In this document: positions 9,551 to 18,245 of the stretch, in pieces
How positions within the stretch are numbered: position 1 is the first letter of the stretch
Layout: each line of letters opens with the position of its first letter
Source: Candidatus Poseidoniaceae archaeon
Lineage (GTDB): Archaea; Thermoplasmatota; Poseidoniia; Poseidoniales; Poseidoniaceae
NCBI GenBank assembly: GCA_938030705.1
Contig: CALHIR010000001.1
Coordinates: 62,001-126,000, forward strand
Direction: 5' to 3'
DNA length: 64,000 nt
Position numbers and translations under genes: made by a program
The notes under the pieces: generated by a model
The model's database searches: none
Told to the model about the DNA's origin: nothing
What the model saw: only the letters and a program-made list of their open reading frames with translations

Positions 9551-10029
9551 GCCTTCACCTCTCGTCGGGCTTCGTACATGTCCCGGGTCATGAGGAACGC
9601 TGCGGGGTTTCCTCCCCAGACTTCGTTGGCGGGCAGGTCCTTGGTAAGAACCGCTCCTGCTGCGAGGACGCTACCTTCGCCGATGTTGTTTCCTGGGATG
9701 ACGGTGGCGTTCCCACCGATGACGGCCCCGGCGCCCACATGAACGGGTTGCCATTTTGTTCGGTCGTTGGATGGCGGGAATTTGTCGTTCAGCAACACGG
9801 CGGACGGGCCGACGAAGACACCATCACCCAACACGCACTCGTCGGCGATGTACGCACTGCCTTGGACTTTGCAACCTCTGCCGAGGACCACCCGCTGACC
9901 GATGTGGGCAAGGGCGCCAATGGTGCAATTCGGCCCGATCGTGGCGTTTGTTCCGATGTGGCAGGGCCACCATGCTACACTCCCGTGCTCAAGGTCAAGG
10001 CGTTGACCTGACAAAGGGTGGTCGTCCAT
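9547..10029 (-). CDS. Hexapeptide-repeat acyltransferase (left-handed beta-helix)
   Basis: A 160-residue protein almost entirely made of hexapeptide repeats of the [LIV]-G-x-x-x-x type (IGTNATIGPNCTIGALAHIG, later VHVGAGAVIGGNATVIPG). It ends in a short helix after GGNPA, as in sugar O/N-acetyltransferases of the WbbJ/WlbB class. These enzymes move an acetyl group from acetyl-CoA to an amino- or hydroxyl-sugar nucleotide, usually for surface polysaccharide or glycoprotein glycans. The His in the inserted loop region (WQPVHVG) could be part of the active site. It sits 9 nt after the peroxiredoxin stop and overlaps the next gene by 4 nt. The exact acceptor is unknown. Confidence 0.85.
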   Translation of the reverse strand: MDDHPLSGQRLDLEHGSVAWWPCHIGTNATIGPNCTIGALAHIGQRVVLGRGCKVQGSAYIADECVLGDGVFVGPSAVLLNDKFPPSNDRTKWQPVHVGAGAVIGGNATVIPGNNIGEGSVLAAGAVLTKDLPANEVWGGNPAAFLMTRDMYEARREVKA

Positions 10030-10038
10030 GGTGCTCCC

Positions 10039-10524
10039 TCATTCGCCCAAACCAAGTTCCCGCATCAGCATGCCAACATGGCCTTTTGCTTTCACGTTGT
10101 ACCTGCACCACTTGATGGTCCCGTCGGGTTGAATCACGAAGGTGGAGCGGGCGCAGCCCATGTATTCCCTGCCGTAGTTCTTTTTGAGTCGCCAGGTGCC
10201 AAAGGCTTGGTGCAATGCCAAGTCTTCGTCGACCAGCAAAGGAAAGTTAAGCTCCTGCTTTTGGGCAAAGCGTTGGTGTGATTTACCTGAATCCTTGGAA
10301 ACGCCGAGAACAATGTGGTCTTCGGTGTTGAGACGGGCCATGTTGTCTCTAAAATCACAAGCCTGGGTTGTACAGCCCGGGGTGGAATCTTTGGGATAGA
10401 AGTAGAGGATGACGGTTTTCCCTTTGGCAAGGTGGTCTTGCAAACTGTGTGTTTCGCCGTTTTGGTCAAGGGCTACGAAGGCGGGGGCTTCATCGCCGGG
10501 GTTGAGTTGAACCGTGTCGCTCAT
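10039..10524 (-). CDS. bcp: Thiol peroxiredoxin, BCP/PrxQ type
   Basis: Reduces hydrogen peroxide and organic peroxides using thioredoxin-like donors in the cytosol. The 161-residue product has the typical thioredoxin-fold peroxiredoxin signature FYPKDSTPGCTTQACDFRD. The peroxidatic Cys (PGCT) and a second Cys five residues later (ACDF) make the atypical 2-Cys pair of PrxQ proteins. The conserved later Arg/Trp region (GCARSTFVIQPDG) is present. It is the first gene of a three-gene minus-strand run with the acyltransferase and flavin reductase-like genes. It is divergent from the archaellum cluster, with about 190 nt between the two starts. Confidence 0.95.
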   Translation of the reverse strand: MSDTVQLNPGDEAPAFVALDQNGETHSLQDHLAKGKTVILYFYPKDSTPGCTTQACDFRDNMARLNTEDHIVLGVSKDSGKSHQRFAQKQELNFPLLVDEDLALHQAFGTWRLKKNYGREYMGCARSTFVIQPDGTIKWCRYNVKAKGHVGMLMRELGLGE

Positions 10525-10617
10525 GATTTTAGGTCAGAAGCCCGCCACTAAAGGAATTGCTTTGCAAAACCATACAATTTTCCTCGCCCATTTGTGAAAA
10601 GTAGCGCCCTATGATGC

Positions 10618-10625
10618 TTTTATGC
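10618..10625 (+). promoter_or_regulatory. Putative TATA box for the archaellum-region operon
   Basis: TTTTATGC lies in the AT-rich gap between the divergent peroxiredoxin gene and the first gene of the long plus-strand run. An archaeal start site would be expected about 25 nt downstream, near 10648-10650, where an ATG begins a 12-codon ORF. No other strong TATA candidate was seen before the archaellin genes. The evidence is position and composition only. Confidence 0.4.
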
Positions 10626-10649
10626 AAGTTGAATTAAAGAACCTTCACT

Positions 10650-10688
10650 ATGGGTAAACCAAGCGTTACCGACCGATTCTTTGAATAA
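10650..10688 (+). other. Short ORF (12 codons) at the predicted transcript start
   Basis: ATG at 10650 encodes MGKPSVTDRFFE and then stops at 10686-10688. It begins almost exactly where the putative TATA box predicts transcription to start, so it would be leaderless. The following gene is in another frame and can be read upstream to a TTG at 10681, which overlaps the end of this short ORF. It could be a leader peptide, the true N-terminus of the next protein separated by a frameshift, or chance. Confidence 0.3.
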
Positions 10689-10710
10689 CTGGCAGGCCAC
10701 AGAGGAGAGT

Positions 10711-11148
10711 ATGGTCGGCTCGCGTATGTCCCGTAAAGCGCGGCGCCACTTCAAGAAGATACAGCGGTCAGATAGCAAATATGGCCTTCAGGAAATCGCA
10801 AGTGCTATTCAAACCGACCTCGACAAGCGACACCTCAGTTATGACGAGGCCCTCATGTTGGGCAACATGATTCAAAACCGTGCGGACCAAGTTCCCGGGG
10901 ACGGTATCGTGTACGCCATTTCCGACCGGGATGCATACCGACGCACGCTTGAGCTCTACTTGCGAGACGCTCTCCTCACCCGAACAGAACAGTTGTTGCT
11001 TTGGGAAGAGCGACGGCGCTTGGGCATTTCCGACGGGGAACACGAAGCCCTCCTCAATCAACTTCTCGCTCAGTGGAAGCGACAAGGGAAGTCGGTCACC
11101 ATCGACCGATTTCAAAAACCCGACAGTGGAGGTGCCGGCCCTGTCTAA
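10711..11148 (+). CDS. Small basic helical protein of unknown function, first gene of the archaellum run
   Basis: I do not recognise this 145-residue protein. It is predicted to be soluble and almost all helical. The N-terminus is strongly basic (SRMSRKARRHFKKIQRS); the body has regular charged heptads (ALLTRTEQLLLWEERRRLG) and the last 15 residues look unstructured. The ATG at 10711 is preceded by AGAGGAGAGT, a purine-rich ribosome-binding stretch. The frame is open to a TTG at 10681, so a slightly longer form is possible. Its 3' end overlaps the start of the next, very large gene, so the two are translationally linked. A regulatory or nucleic-acid-binding role is possible from the basic N-terminus but is speculation. 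Confidence 0.65.
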   Translation: MVGSRMSRKARRHFKKIQRSDSKYGLQEIASAIQTDLDKRHLSYDEALMLGNMIQNRADQVPGDGIVYAISDRDAYRRTLELYLRDALLTRTEQLLLWEERRRLGISDGEHEALLNQLLAQWKRQGKSVTIDRFQKPDSGGAGPV

Positions 11149-14100
11149 GGCTGTTCTCCCCGTTTCTTTGGTCATGATCATGCTCATGGCTGGCCTCACG
11201 CCTTTGGCGGTGGCCGACCAGGGCCGTTCCACCCCCGATTTTATGGTCACCTCCTTCACGCTTGACGATGCAGGTTCCATGAACCTTGGCGGGGGTATTG
11301 AAGTCGAGGACGCCACGCACGTCGTTCGTGTCCAGGTCCAAAACACTGGTCTCGGCGCTGGACAAGCCACCTTGACCCTCCTCCTGCAGGGCACGGCGTC
11401 GTCCGGGGACGTGGTTCTGGACAGCACTGACCTCGGGGTCATCGGCGCTGGGCAATCAAGCGCAGTGACCATTTTTTCATGGTCAGCCACACTCGGAAAT
11501 AATCAGATTCTCAAGGCTCGTGTCAGTTCATCAGCCGACATCAACACCGGCAATAATGAAGACCAACTCATCGTCAACGTAAGTCGGTATCAAGACAGCA
11601 GCGTGCCAACTCATGACATTCCCACTCCTGCAGGAGGCGCCGGCAGTGTTGTCTGGTCGCCAACCGTCCAGGACTTCAACGTCAATGTTCGAAACGACGG
11701 CGTGAAAAACCAGTCCGCTACCTTTTACCTCAATTTCACCGAGGTCGGCAACCCCGCCAACACCTTCAGCACACAGTCCGAGATTTTGGGCATCGTTCGC
11801 CCCGGCTCTCTGTATGCTGGTGGTGCTACACCCTCTCCTGTGAACATGCAATTTGATGCAACCTCACTTTCGGGTCAGTACGACGTTATCGGGGAGATGC
11901 ACACGGTTGGTATCGGCTGGTCAAAATCGATTGAATTCCTCAATCAAACGGTTGTATTCTCCTCGTTTGATTTTGACTTGACTGCTGCTCACGATCGGAG
12001 TGTAGAGCCCGGTCAAACATCCCAACTGACTTATTCGGTCAAAAACACCGGCGTTAGCGTCGACAGTTACGCCATATCCGCCACCGGCGTCAGTGGCTGG
12101 ATTAGTTCGGTTTCGCCCGCAGCATCAACGCCGACCGCCATGCCGGGCGATACACGGTATGTTTCGGTTTACGTCACTGTTCCAGCGACGGCCCTGCGAA
12201 CCGAATCGGAGGTCGTGACCTTCACGCTAACATCCTCCAACGATAATCAAATTGTGAAAACCGTCACCACGACGGTTCTTGCCAGCGAATCCTACGATGT
12301 TAGCGTTGAAATGGACGCCGATACGAAGGACCTCACGCCGGGCCTCCCCTTCCCGCTTCAGGTGAAGGTGACCAATGAAGGCAATGCAGACTCGGTGTTC
12401 TTGCTCTCGAGCGGAATTTCCTCGAACCCGTTGAACTGGGAGCTTGAATTCTCAAGCACCTACACGGGTACATTGAACCCGGGCCAATCCGTCAATGTCA
12501 CGCTTACGGCTACGCCCCCCGTGATCAAGAACCCCTTGGTTGAGGCCGAATACAACGGACACGGCGATACCCTCTCCGTCTGGGCTCAAGCCGTTTCTGT
12601 TGATGGTGGCGTTCCGAAAGTAGACTCAACGCCCGTTCAGATTCTTCCCGTCATCGTGGTCGACCCTGGCTTGCCCACCAACAGCATAGACATGACGGCG
12701 GAACAGGTGCTCCTCGCTCAGCAGGGTCAGGGGCTGCAGGAAATTTTGGACTTGGATGTTGAAGTTCGACACAACCTCATCACCGAACTCAGCGAAACGG
12801 TGGACACGACGCTGTCCCTTGGCACGCCTGTCTTCACCTCCGATTCTTCAGGCGGCTTCGACGAAGCCTCACGGTGGGCTATCGGCCTGACGCCTACCTC
12901 GCTCCCAAACATGAACTTGGGTGAGGTGGCCCATGCCGTCATGACCATTCAAGGCCCAGCGGACAATTTTTCCGTCGCCGGCTCCCTGAGTATCCCGCTC
13001 ACCGCAACACCCTCGCTAAGTGCGGCCCACAGCAGTTCCAACGTGATACCAACCGCCATCACCCAGACGTTAACCATCAATGTCCCGCCGGTGTTGGGCG
13101 CCGTAGGCCACAACGGGACCGTCCTTGATGCCATGGTGGGGGAGGAGACCTCCTACGACATTGACTTGGCGAACACGGGCAACAACATGACATCCTACCG
13201 ACTTGTTCTCAGCGATGTACCCGACGGATGGGACGTTTCGTTCTCAACGTCGTCCATCATGCCGTCAACGACCGTCATTGATGTGCCAGCGGATGTAGCG
13301 AATTACCCCTCCAACGTCTCGGACCATATTGCGACGTTCCCGTTCGTGGTCACGACCGAACCGAACGCTCCAGCGAACAGCATCGAAACCATCTCAATTG
13401 AGGTTCAAGAAATGAATTCAGGCGCCTTCATCACGACGTTTGAGGTTCCTATCCAGGTGGGTGAGAAGGTCAACGCAACGCTCTCCCCTTCAAGTCAAAC
13501 GGTGAACATGTCCATTGGGGATACCATCACCACCAGCGTGATCATCAGCAACGACGGGAACACCCCCGCTCAGTTTGCGGTCTATCTTGACACGTCCAAT
13601 GCCGGAGAGATCGATTATGTTCTCGAAACCCCCAGCGTCGTTCAAATCGGTGCTGGCTATGAATCAACGGTTCGGGTTCGTTTGACACCAAGTTCGGATG
13701 CCCTGGCCGCTGCCAACTACTACGCAACCGTTTGGGTTTCGAACGCCGCTTCGGGGCTCAACCTTTCGGCTGATATCTTAGCCAACATCAGCGAACAACA
13801 CGGAGTGGTGTTGAGCACCCTCGATGAAATCGGCGTCGTTCCCGGTGAAACGCAGACCGTTGATTTCTCGCTCATCAACAACGGGAATCTCGTTGAGAAC
13901 ATCGTCATTGAAACCAGCGTGGTCGACAATTGGAGCGTGACCCCCGCCAGTCTGCCGCTGACCCTCGGCGTGGGGGATTCGTACAGCGGTTCCTTTGACG
14001 TTGATGTTCCGGCCTTGGGTGACGATGACAGCATGCTTAACGGCGCCATTTACGCGGTAACGATGCGGGTCCTGAACGCCTCCACCCAAAATGAGTTGGA

Positions 14101-16045
14101 AGTCCACCGCTTCAATTTCATCGTCGCCCCCCTGTTCATCGTCGAAGTCGAAGAATGGCCAACGACCATGGATTATCACCGAGGTATCAGCCGCACGTGG
14201 GATGTCTCTTTCATCAACACAGGAAATAAGGACGTTGAGGTGAACATTACCTATTCGCTTTTCCAGGCCGGTTTAACCACTCCCAGCACCGATTGGGAAA
14301 TCTCATCCACTGCGCCTTCCTCCATTTTGCTTCGTCGCGGTGTCGCTGAAAATTTGGTCTTCACCATCCGCAGCGTTGCTATCCAACCTCCACTCACGCT
14401 CGCAGCCAACCTCGTAGTTGCACTCGACCCGAAGGAAGAAACGGTTCAGGGAAGCGCAGAATACTACACCGAACTTCGGATGAATCGCTTCTTTGAACAA
14501 GGCGACACGGCCGTCACTCCACCAGCGGACAACGGGGAACAGACCTTCCCCATCACGTACTCTCACATTCCAACCGGCCCTGAAAGCGCCGTCGCTTACG
14601 AGTTGGAACTTTGCCGTGCTGAGCGTCTTTTGGATGTTGGCGACCTTGGCCAAAACGCCTCGTTTTACGAGTGGTCATTCGCCGTGCGAGTCAACAACAT
14701 CGATTACCCGCTGAACATGTCGGCTTACTGTGGTTCCACCTCGCTTGGGGCCGACTCCCGAATCACGTTGCCCAGTCGGCAACCATGGGTCACCAGCGAC
14801 CCAATCCAGCTCATCATCGATGCCCCTGATACCCCTCACATCCTTTCTGGCGACGGTTGGGATTTGACCTTCCGACTCTACCATCCAGACGAGAACAGTG
14901 GCTACAGTGTGTTTGAGGAAGACACCTTCACCTACAAACTGGCCGTCTTTGCCAACCCTGCGATCATCGCTCAGGGGCCGGAAAACGCCGATGCTTTCCT
15001 CGAAGGGGTTGAGACGACCTACTCCGTCGTCGTTCGCAATCTCGGCACCGCCCAAGCCCTCGGTGTTTCTGCGGCGTTGGATTGTCATGGGGATGTTGAC
15101 ATCTTGAGCACGCCCGAAATGCACCCTCTCCTGGGCTCTTCCGAGGAACACACCTTCACATGGAGCGTGAAGCCGGCGACCATCGATTGGTGGGAAGTTG
15201 ACAAAGACATTCTTTGCGATGCCTCACTCTCCTACCTTTACATCGGCCCCGGGAACGATGAAAGTAACGATAATTCTGCAACGCTCCGAGAGTCGGGCCA
15301 AGAGTTTGGGCAAGAAACTGTTCAATCGTGGTCCCCTGACCTCTCGGTAGCGTTCATCGCTTGTGTGGTCGCAGCGTTGCTCTCCCTCATCTTTACGCGA
15401 CTCTCGAGCCAATCAGAAAAGTGGCAACTCGGCGGCGTTTACGCAGGCGTCTTGGCCTTTGGGTTTGCTTTCCATCTCTTCACCGTCCAGTACTGGGGTC
15501 CCGCCGTGTTGGCGCTGTGTGCGCTGTGGATCTGGCGCATGACCTGGAAGAGCAGCGACGAATTCCGCCTCATTCACGAAGACTACCAGCGTGCTCGCAA
15601 GGGCATCTCTACGGTCTACTCTGACCACTTTGAGGCGCTCAAAGATAGCCGTCGGCAGCTCACCATCATTCTCTCGCTTCCTGTTTTGGGAATGCTCGCC
15701 ATCGTTCTTGGTCTGCCGCCGCAATTGTCCACAGATGGTGACAACCTTCTGGTCATGGCGTCGTATTTCTTCATCATCATGGTGGGCGTTTGGTACCTGC
15801 TGAAGCGCTCGGACAAGATGTACGGCAACCTCTACGGTCGCATGACCGATGCGGAGATCAAGTCCATCCGTATTGAACGGGACCTTGGCGACCCAGCCCG
15901 TCTCCTGAATGACCTTGCTGATGACGGACTTGATTTCACGGCCATCCTCGGCGAAGAGGCTTCTGAGCCAGAAGACGATGCCAGCAAGCAGCCGGCTGCC
16001 GATCTGGATTTCTCAACATCTTCGGAGGTGGAAAGCGATGCCTGA
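11132..16045 (+). CDS. Very large Ig-repeat (CARDB/NEW3-like) membrane protein upstream of the archaellum genes
   Basis: About 1637 residues. A signal peptide (PALSKAVLPVSLVMIMLMAG, Ala-x-Ala-like end AVADQG) is followed by some 1370 residues of repeated beta-sandwich modules. These show the NEW3/CARDB signatures of long unstructured-linker Ig domains (VQNTGLGAGQATLT, VKNTGVSVDSYAIS, LANTGNNMTSYRL, FINTGNKDVEVN). About four to five membrane helices follow (residues about 1403-1425, 1436-1468, 1509-1528, 1538-1557), then an acidic cytoplasmic tail of 80 residues. The start is a GTG at 11132 (another at 11126); both overlap the upstream gene. The next gene overlaps the stop by 8 nt. Role unknown; the operon position suggests a surface component linked to the archaellum or its anchoring. 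Confidence 0.85.
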   Translation: MPALSKAVLPVSLVMIMLMAGLTPLAVADQGRSTPDFMVTSFTLDDAGSMNLGGGIEVEDATHVVRVQVQNTGLGAGQATLTLLLQGTASSGDVVLDSTDLGVIGAGQSSAVTIFSWSATLGNNQILKARVSSSADINTGNNEDQLIVNVSRYQDSSVPTHDIPTPAGGAGSVVWSPTVQDFNVNVRNDGVKNQSATFYLNFTEVGNPANTFSTQSEILGIVRPGSLYAGGATPSPVNMQFDATSLSGQYDVIGEMHTVGIGWSKSIEFLNQTVVFSSFDFDLTAAHDRSVEPGQTSQLTYSVKNTGVSVDSYAISATGVSGWISSVSPAASTPTAMPGDTRYVSVYVTVPATALRTESEVVTFTLTSSNDNQIVKTVTTTVLASESYDVSVEMDADTKDLTPGLPFPLQVKVTNEGNADSVFLLSSGISSNPLNWELEFSSTYTGTLNPGQSVNVTLTATPPVIKNPLVEAEYNGHGDTLSVWAQAVSVDGGVPKVDSTPVQILPVIVVDPGLPTNSIDMTAEQVLLAQQGQGLQEILDLDVEVRHNLITELSETVDTTLSLGTPVFTSDSSGGFDEASRWAIGLTPTSLPNMNLGEVAHAVMTIQGPADNFSVAGSLSIPLTATPSLSAAHSSSNVIPTAITQTLTINVPPVLGAVGHNGTVLDAMVGEETSYDIDLANTGNNMTSYRLVLSDVPDGWDVSFSTSSIMPSTTVIDVPADVANYPSNVSDHIATFPFVVTTEPNAPANSIETISIEVQEMNSGAFITTFEVPIQVGEKVNATLSPSSQTVNMSIGDTITTSVIISNDGNTPAQFAVYLDTSNAGEIDYVLETPSVVQIGAGYESTVRVRLTPSSDALAAANYYATVWVSNAASGLNLSADILANISEQHGVVLSTLDEIGVVPGETQTVDFSLINNGNLVENIVIETSVVDNWSVTPASLPLTLGVGDSYSGSFDVDVPALGDDDSMLNGAIYAVTMRVLNASTQNELEVHRFNFIVAPLFIVEVEEWPTTMDYHRGISRTWDVSFINTGNKDVEVNITYSLFQAGLTTPSTDWEISSTAPSSILLRRGVAENLVFTIRSVAIQPPLTLAANLVVALDPKEETVQGSAEYYTELRMNRFFEQGDTAVTPPADNGEQTFPITYSHIPTGPESAVAYELELCRAERLLDVGDLGQNASFYEWSFAVRVNNIDYPLNMSAYCGSTSLGADSRITLPSRQPWVTSDPIQLIIDAPDTPHILSGDGWDLTFRLYHPDENSGYSVFEEDTFTYKLAVFANPAIIAQGPENADAFLEGVETTYSVVVRNLGTAQALGVSAALDCHGDVDILSTPEMHPLLGSSEEHTFTWSVKPATIDWWEVDKDILCDASLSYLYIGPGNDESNDNSATLRESGQEFGQETVQSWSPDLSVAFIACVVAALLSLIFTRLSSQSEKWQLGGVYAGVLAFGFAFHLFTVQYWGPAVLALCALWIWRMTWKSSDEFRLIHEDYQRARKGISTVYSDHFEALKDSRRQLTIILSLPVLGMLAIVLGLPPQLSTDGDNLLVMASYFFIIMVGVWYLLKRSDKMYGNLYGRMTDAEIKSIRIERDLGDPARLLNDLADDGLDFTAILGEEASEPEDDASKQPAADLDFSTSSEVESDA

Positions 16046-16985
16046 AGACGGAATGGACGTTCCCGAAGACATCATGCGAGAGGAGCGAGCACTGCGAGAG
16101 CAAGGCATCCGTGAGGCATCTCAGACCTTGGAACGCATCGCCCGACAGGCGGCCAAGCGGGAGAACCCCTCTTTGGCAGAGACAGACATGGATTTGGGTG
16201 AAGTCAAAGTGCACTTGAACTTGCACCAACTCGGCAAGGCCAAGAAAACGCTGAAGCGAGCAGAACGTACCCTCGAGGAATTGGAAGAGGATGTCCTCCA
16301 TCTCCGACGCAGCATCGCCATGCTGCATCGCCTTTTGGTTCACAAGCACATCACCCTCGAGGAAGCCGAACGTATTCTTTACAAGTTGAGAGAGGCCACC
16401 GCTGCCGCCGAAATTGGTGATATTCGTGCATCCACCGACGAAGTTGAGGATTTGCTCGAGGATATGATCGGCGGCAACACCTCGACGCTCAATCCCTTCT
16501 TGTTCCGTCATTTCTGGATGGGCGTGGACACGCGATGGCCAGCCGGAGGTGAATCCGGCGTCTTGCTCGTACGCATCATCAATGACGGGCCCATCCCCAT
16601 GCCAATGCTCCGGTTGAAACCACCCGTCCCCGAAGGTTGGACGGCCAATCCGCCCAACGTGGATTTGCCCATCATTGCCCCGGGTGGAAACATCCCCCTT
16701 CGGTTTGACATTCAGCCTGATTTCCGCCTTTCATCGGAAGACATCCCGCTCACTCGTAAACTCTCGGTCGCCACATCCTATGAAATGCGCTCGGGTGAAA
16801 TCACCGTCACCATGCGTGTACAAAACCGGTCAATGGAACCCCTTTCCGAAGTCCTTCTCACACCTTGGATTCCTTCTGGATTCTCCACGGATGAAGTACC
16901 GTTCATCCGCAATCTCGCTCCTGACGAAGTGGCTGTCATTCGCATGCCGCTTCGCATCAACCTCGGTCAAGGAGGTGCTCTTTGA
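16038..16985 (+). CDS. Coiled-coil plus Ig-like protein of unknown function, before the archaellins
   Basis: A 315-residue protein with no signal peptide and no membrane helix. Residues about 10-150 are highly charged helix with coiled-coil character (KKTLKRAERTLEELEEDVLH; EEAERILYKLREATAAAEIG). Residues about 165-315 form two beta-sandwich-like units resembling the NEW3 modules of the preceding giant protein (RIINDGPIPMPMLRLKPPVP; VQNRSMEPLSEVLL). The ATG at 16038 is preceded by GGAGGTGG with good spacing and overlaps the upstream stop, so the longer frame from 15909 is not the protein. A cytoplasmic Ig-like fold is unusual and may bind the cytoplasmic tail of its neighbour or the motor. No family was recognised. 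Confidence 0.75.
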   Translation: MPEDGMDVPEDIMREERALREQGIREASQTLERIARQAAKRENPSLAETDMDLGEVKVHLNLHQLGKAKKTLKRAERTLEELEEDVLHLRRSIAMLHRLLVHKHITLEEAERILYKLREATAAAEIGDIRASTDEVEDLLEDMIGGNTSTLNPFLFRHFWMGVDTRWPAGGESGVLLVRIINDGPIPMPMLRLKPPVPEGWTANPPNVDLPIIAPGGNIPLRFDIQPDFRLSSEDIPLTRKLSVATSYEMRSGEITVTMRVQNRSMEPLSEVLLTPWIPSGFSTDEVPFIRNLAPDEVAVIRMPLRINLGQGGAL

Positions 16986-17000
16986 CCGCATCACGTTCCA

Positions 17001-17014
17001 CCCGCAGAGGCGGG
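17001..17014 (+). other. Small GC hairpin before the first archaellin
   Basis: CCCGC and GCGGG form a 5-bp stem around an AGAG loop in the 44-nt gap between the coiled-coil gene and the first archaellin. It is followed by more G residues and an A-tract just before the ATG at 17030. It could be an RNA processing or stability element; it could also be chance. Confidence 0.35.
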
Positions 17015-17029
17015 GGATAAACAAAAAAA

Positions 17030-17602
17030 ATGGTGAAAAATATGAAAAACGAAAGAAAGAACGAACAAAGCGACAACGTCGCTGCGATCGGTATTGGTGC
17101 AATGATTGTGTTCATTGCCTTGATTCTGGTTGCCGCGGTGGCAGCAGCTGTCATTATTCAGACGGCGGAAAAACTGCAACAGAACGCACAGACCACGGGT
17201 GAGGATACAACTGACATGATGGCATCGAAGATTACCGTCAAGTCGGTGGTCATCACCAACACGAACAACCTGTACGTGACCTTCGAGCTAGCTCCTGGCT
17301 CGGATCCGGTCACGGCCACGACCATTCAGTGGTTGATCACGTGTGACATCGGTGCCAACGGTGCTACGGACACTGGCGACTTCGCCACTGTCGGCACGGC
17401 CACCGCTGCCTCTGATCTTGCGGGTAGCGTGCAGGGCACAATCTCGCCCGGTGAGACATACACCGTGGAACTAGACCCTGCAACCTGCGTGCCAACCGCA
17501 AACGCACAACACACGCTCAACGTCCAGTCCGGAACCGGAGGTTTCACCTACGAAGTTTTGAACTACGGCGGCGGCATTACTGACGGCGAGGTGGTCATTT
17601 GA
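17030..17602 (+). CDS. arlB: Archaellin (flagellin) 1
   Basis: Structural subunit of the archaellum filament. The 190-residue preprotein has the archaellin/class III signal pattern: a short polar N-terminus ([12 protein letters not shown]) followed by [20 protein letters not shown], the hydrophobic helix that packs in the filament core, then TAEKLQQ. The rest is a beta-rich outer domain with Asn/Thr-rich segments. Alignment with the usual [20 protein letters not shown] places the cleavage after Ala, with Val and Asn before it rather than the usual Lys/Arg-Gly. The ATG at 17030 is taken; the one at 17042 is also possible. The second archaellin gene starts within the stop codon region. Confidence 0.93.
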   Translation: MVKNMKNERKNEQSDNVAAIGIGAMIVFIALILVAAVAAAVIIQTAEKLQQNAQTTGEDTTDMMASKITVKSVVITNTNNLYVTFELAPGSDPVTATTIQWLITCDIGANGATDTGDFATVGTATAASDLAGSVQGTISPGETYTVELDPATCVPTANAQHTLNVQSGTGGFTYEVLNYGGGITDGEVVI

Positions 17603-18201
17603 AGACCAACGTCCACACCGACTCCATGAAGGAGGACAAGATTGCAGCCATCGGTATTGGTGCCATGATTGTCTTCATCGCTCTGATTTTGGTCGCAGCC
17701 GTTGCTGCAGCTGTCATCATTCAGACCGCTGAGAAACTCCAACAGAACGCCCAGACCGCAGGTGATGACACCGCTGACGAAATGAGCGGGAAGATCATGA
17801 TCAACTCTGCGTATGTTGGGACGGGTTCCGCCACTGCGCAGGCCGATGAATTCCATCTTCTCGTTCGTCTTGCACCGGGCAGCGACCCAACACCTCCCGA
17901 TTCCATTACCTACCAGTTGTTCTGTGCTAACGGTATCGTCGAGGGTGAGTTGGCCAACGGTGATGTCCATTTGATGGAGACCGAGACCGACCTTGGTGTA
18001 AATGACAATCTCGATGTTGGGGTTGGCTACATCGTCTACATCGATGGTGATGACGGGGCCTCCGATTGCGGCCCTTCTGCTGTCGATGGAAGCGGTGACC
18101 CAATCACCACGTTCCAGTTGTACCTGCACGTCTTGAACGGCGGTACAACCTACGAGACATTGACCGTTGATGACACCGCTGCAGGCGCCCTTGTGGTTTG
18201 A
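17599..18201 (+). CDS. arlB: Archaellin (flagellin) 2
   Basis: Second archaellin, 200 residues from the TTG at 17599. The TTG overlaps the upstream stop by 4 nt (TTGA) and has GCGAGGTGG about 6 nt upstream; an ATG at 17626 lacks such a site and would leave only six residues before the hydrophobic core. Residues [20 protein letters not shown] and the continuation through NAQT are identical to archaellin 1 for 38 residues, while the codons differ widely and the C-terminal domains differ. This points to an old duplication with strong constraint on the filament core. The pre-cleavage residues are Lys-Ile-Ala rather than Lys-Gly. The two archaellins may form different filament segments. Confidence 0.93.
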   Translation: MKTNVHTDSMKEDKIAAIGIGAMIVFIALILVAAVAAAVIIQTAEKLQQNAQTAGDDTADEMSGKIMINSAYVGTGSATAQADEFHLLVRLAPGSDPTPPDSITYQLFCANGIVEGELANGDVHLMETETDLGVNDNLDVGVGYIVYIDGDDGASDCGPSAVDGSGDPITTFQLYLHVLNGGTTYETLTVDDTAAGALVV

Positions 18202-18204
18202 TCA

Positions 18205-18234
18205 CTTCTGAGAGTCAACTTTGACTCTCGGAAG
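18205..18234 (+). promoter_or_regulatory. 13-bp hairpin between archaellin and motor genes
   Basis: CTTCTGAGAGTCA (18205-18217) pairs with TGACTCTCGGAAG (18222-18234) around an ACTT loop. The stem has 13 pairs, of which one is G-U in RNA. It lies in the 44-nt gap between archaellin 2 and the next gene. Its last pairs touch the ribosome-binding sequence GGAGGTT (18234-18240). No T-tract follows, so it is not a classical terminator. It may stabilise or process the abundant archaellin mRNA, or lower expression of the downstream motor genes. Confidence 0.75.
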
Positions 18235-18245
18235 GAGGTTATCAC

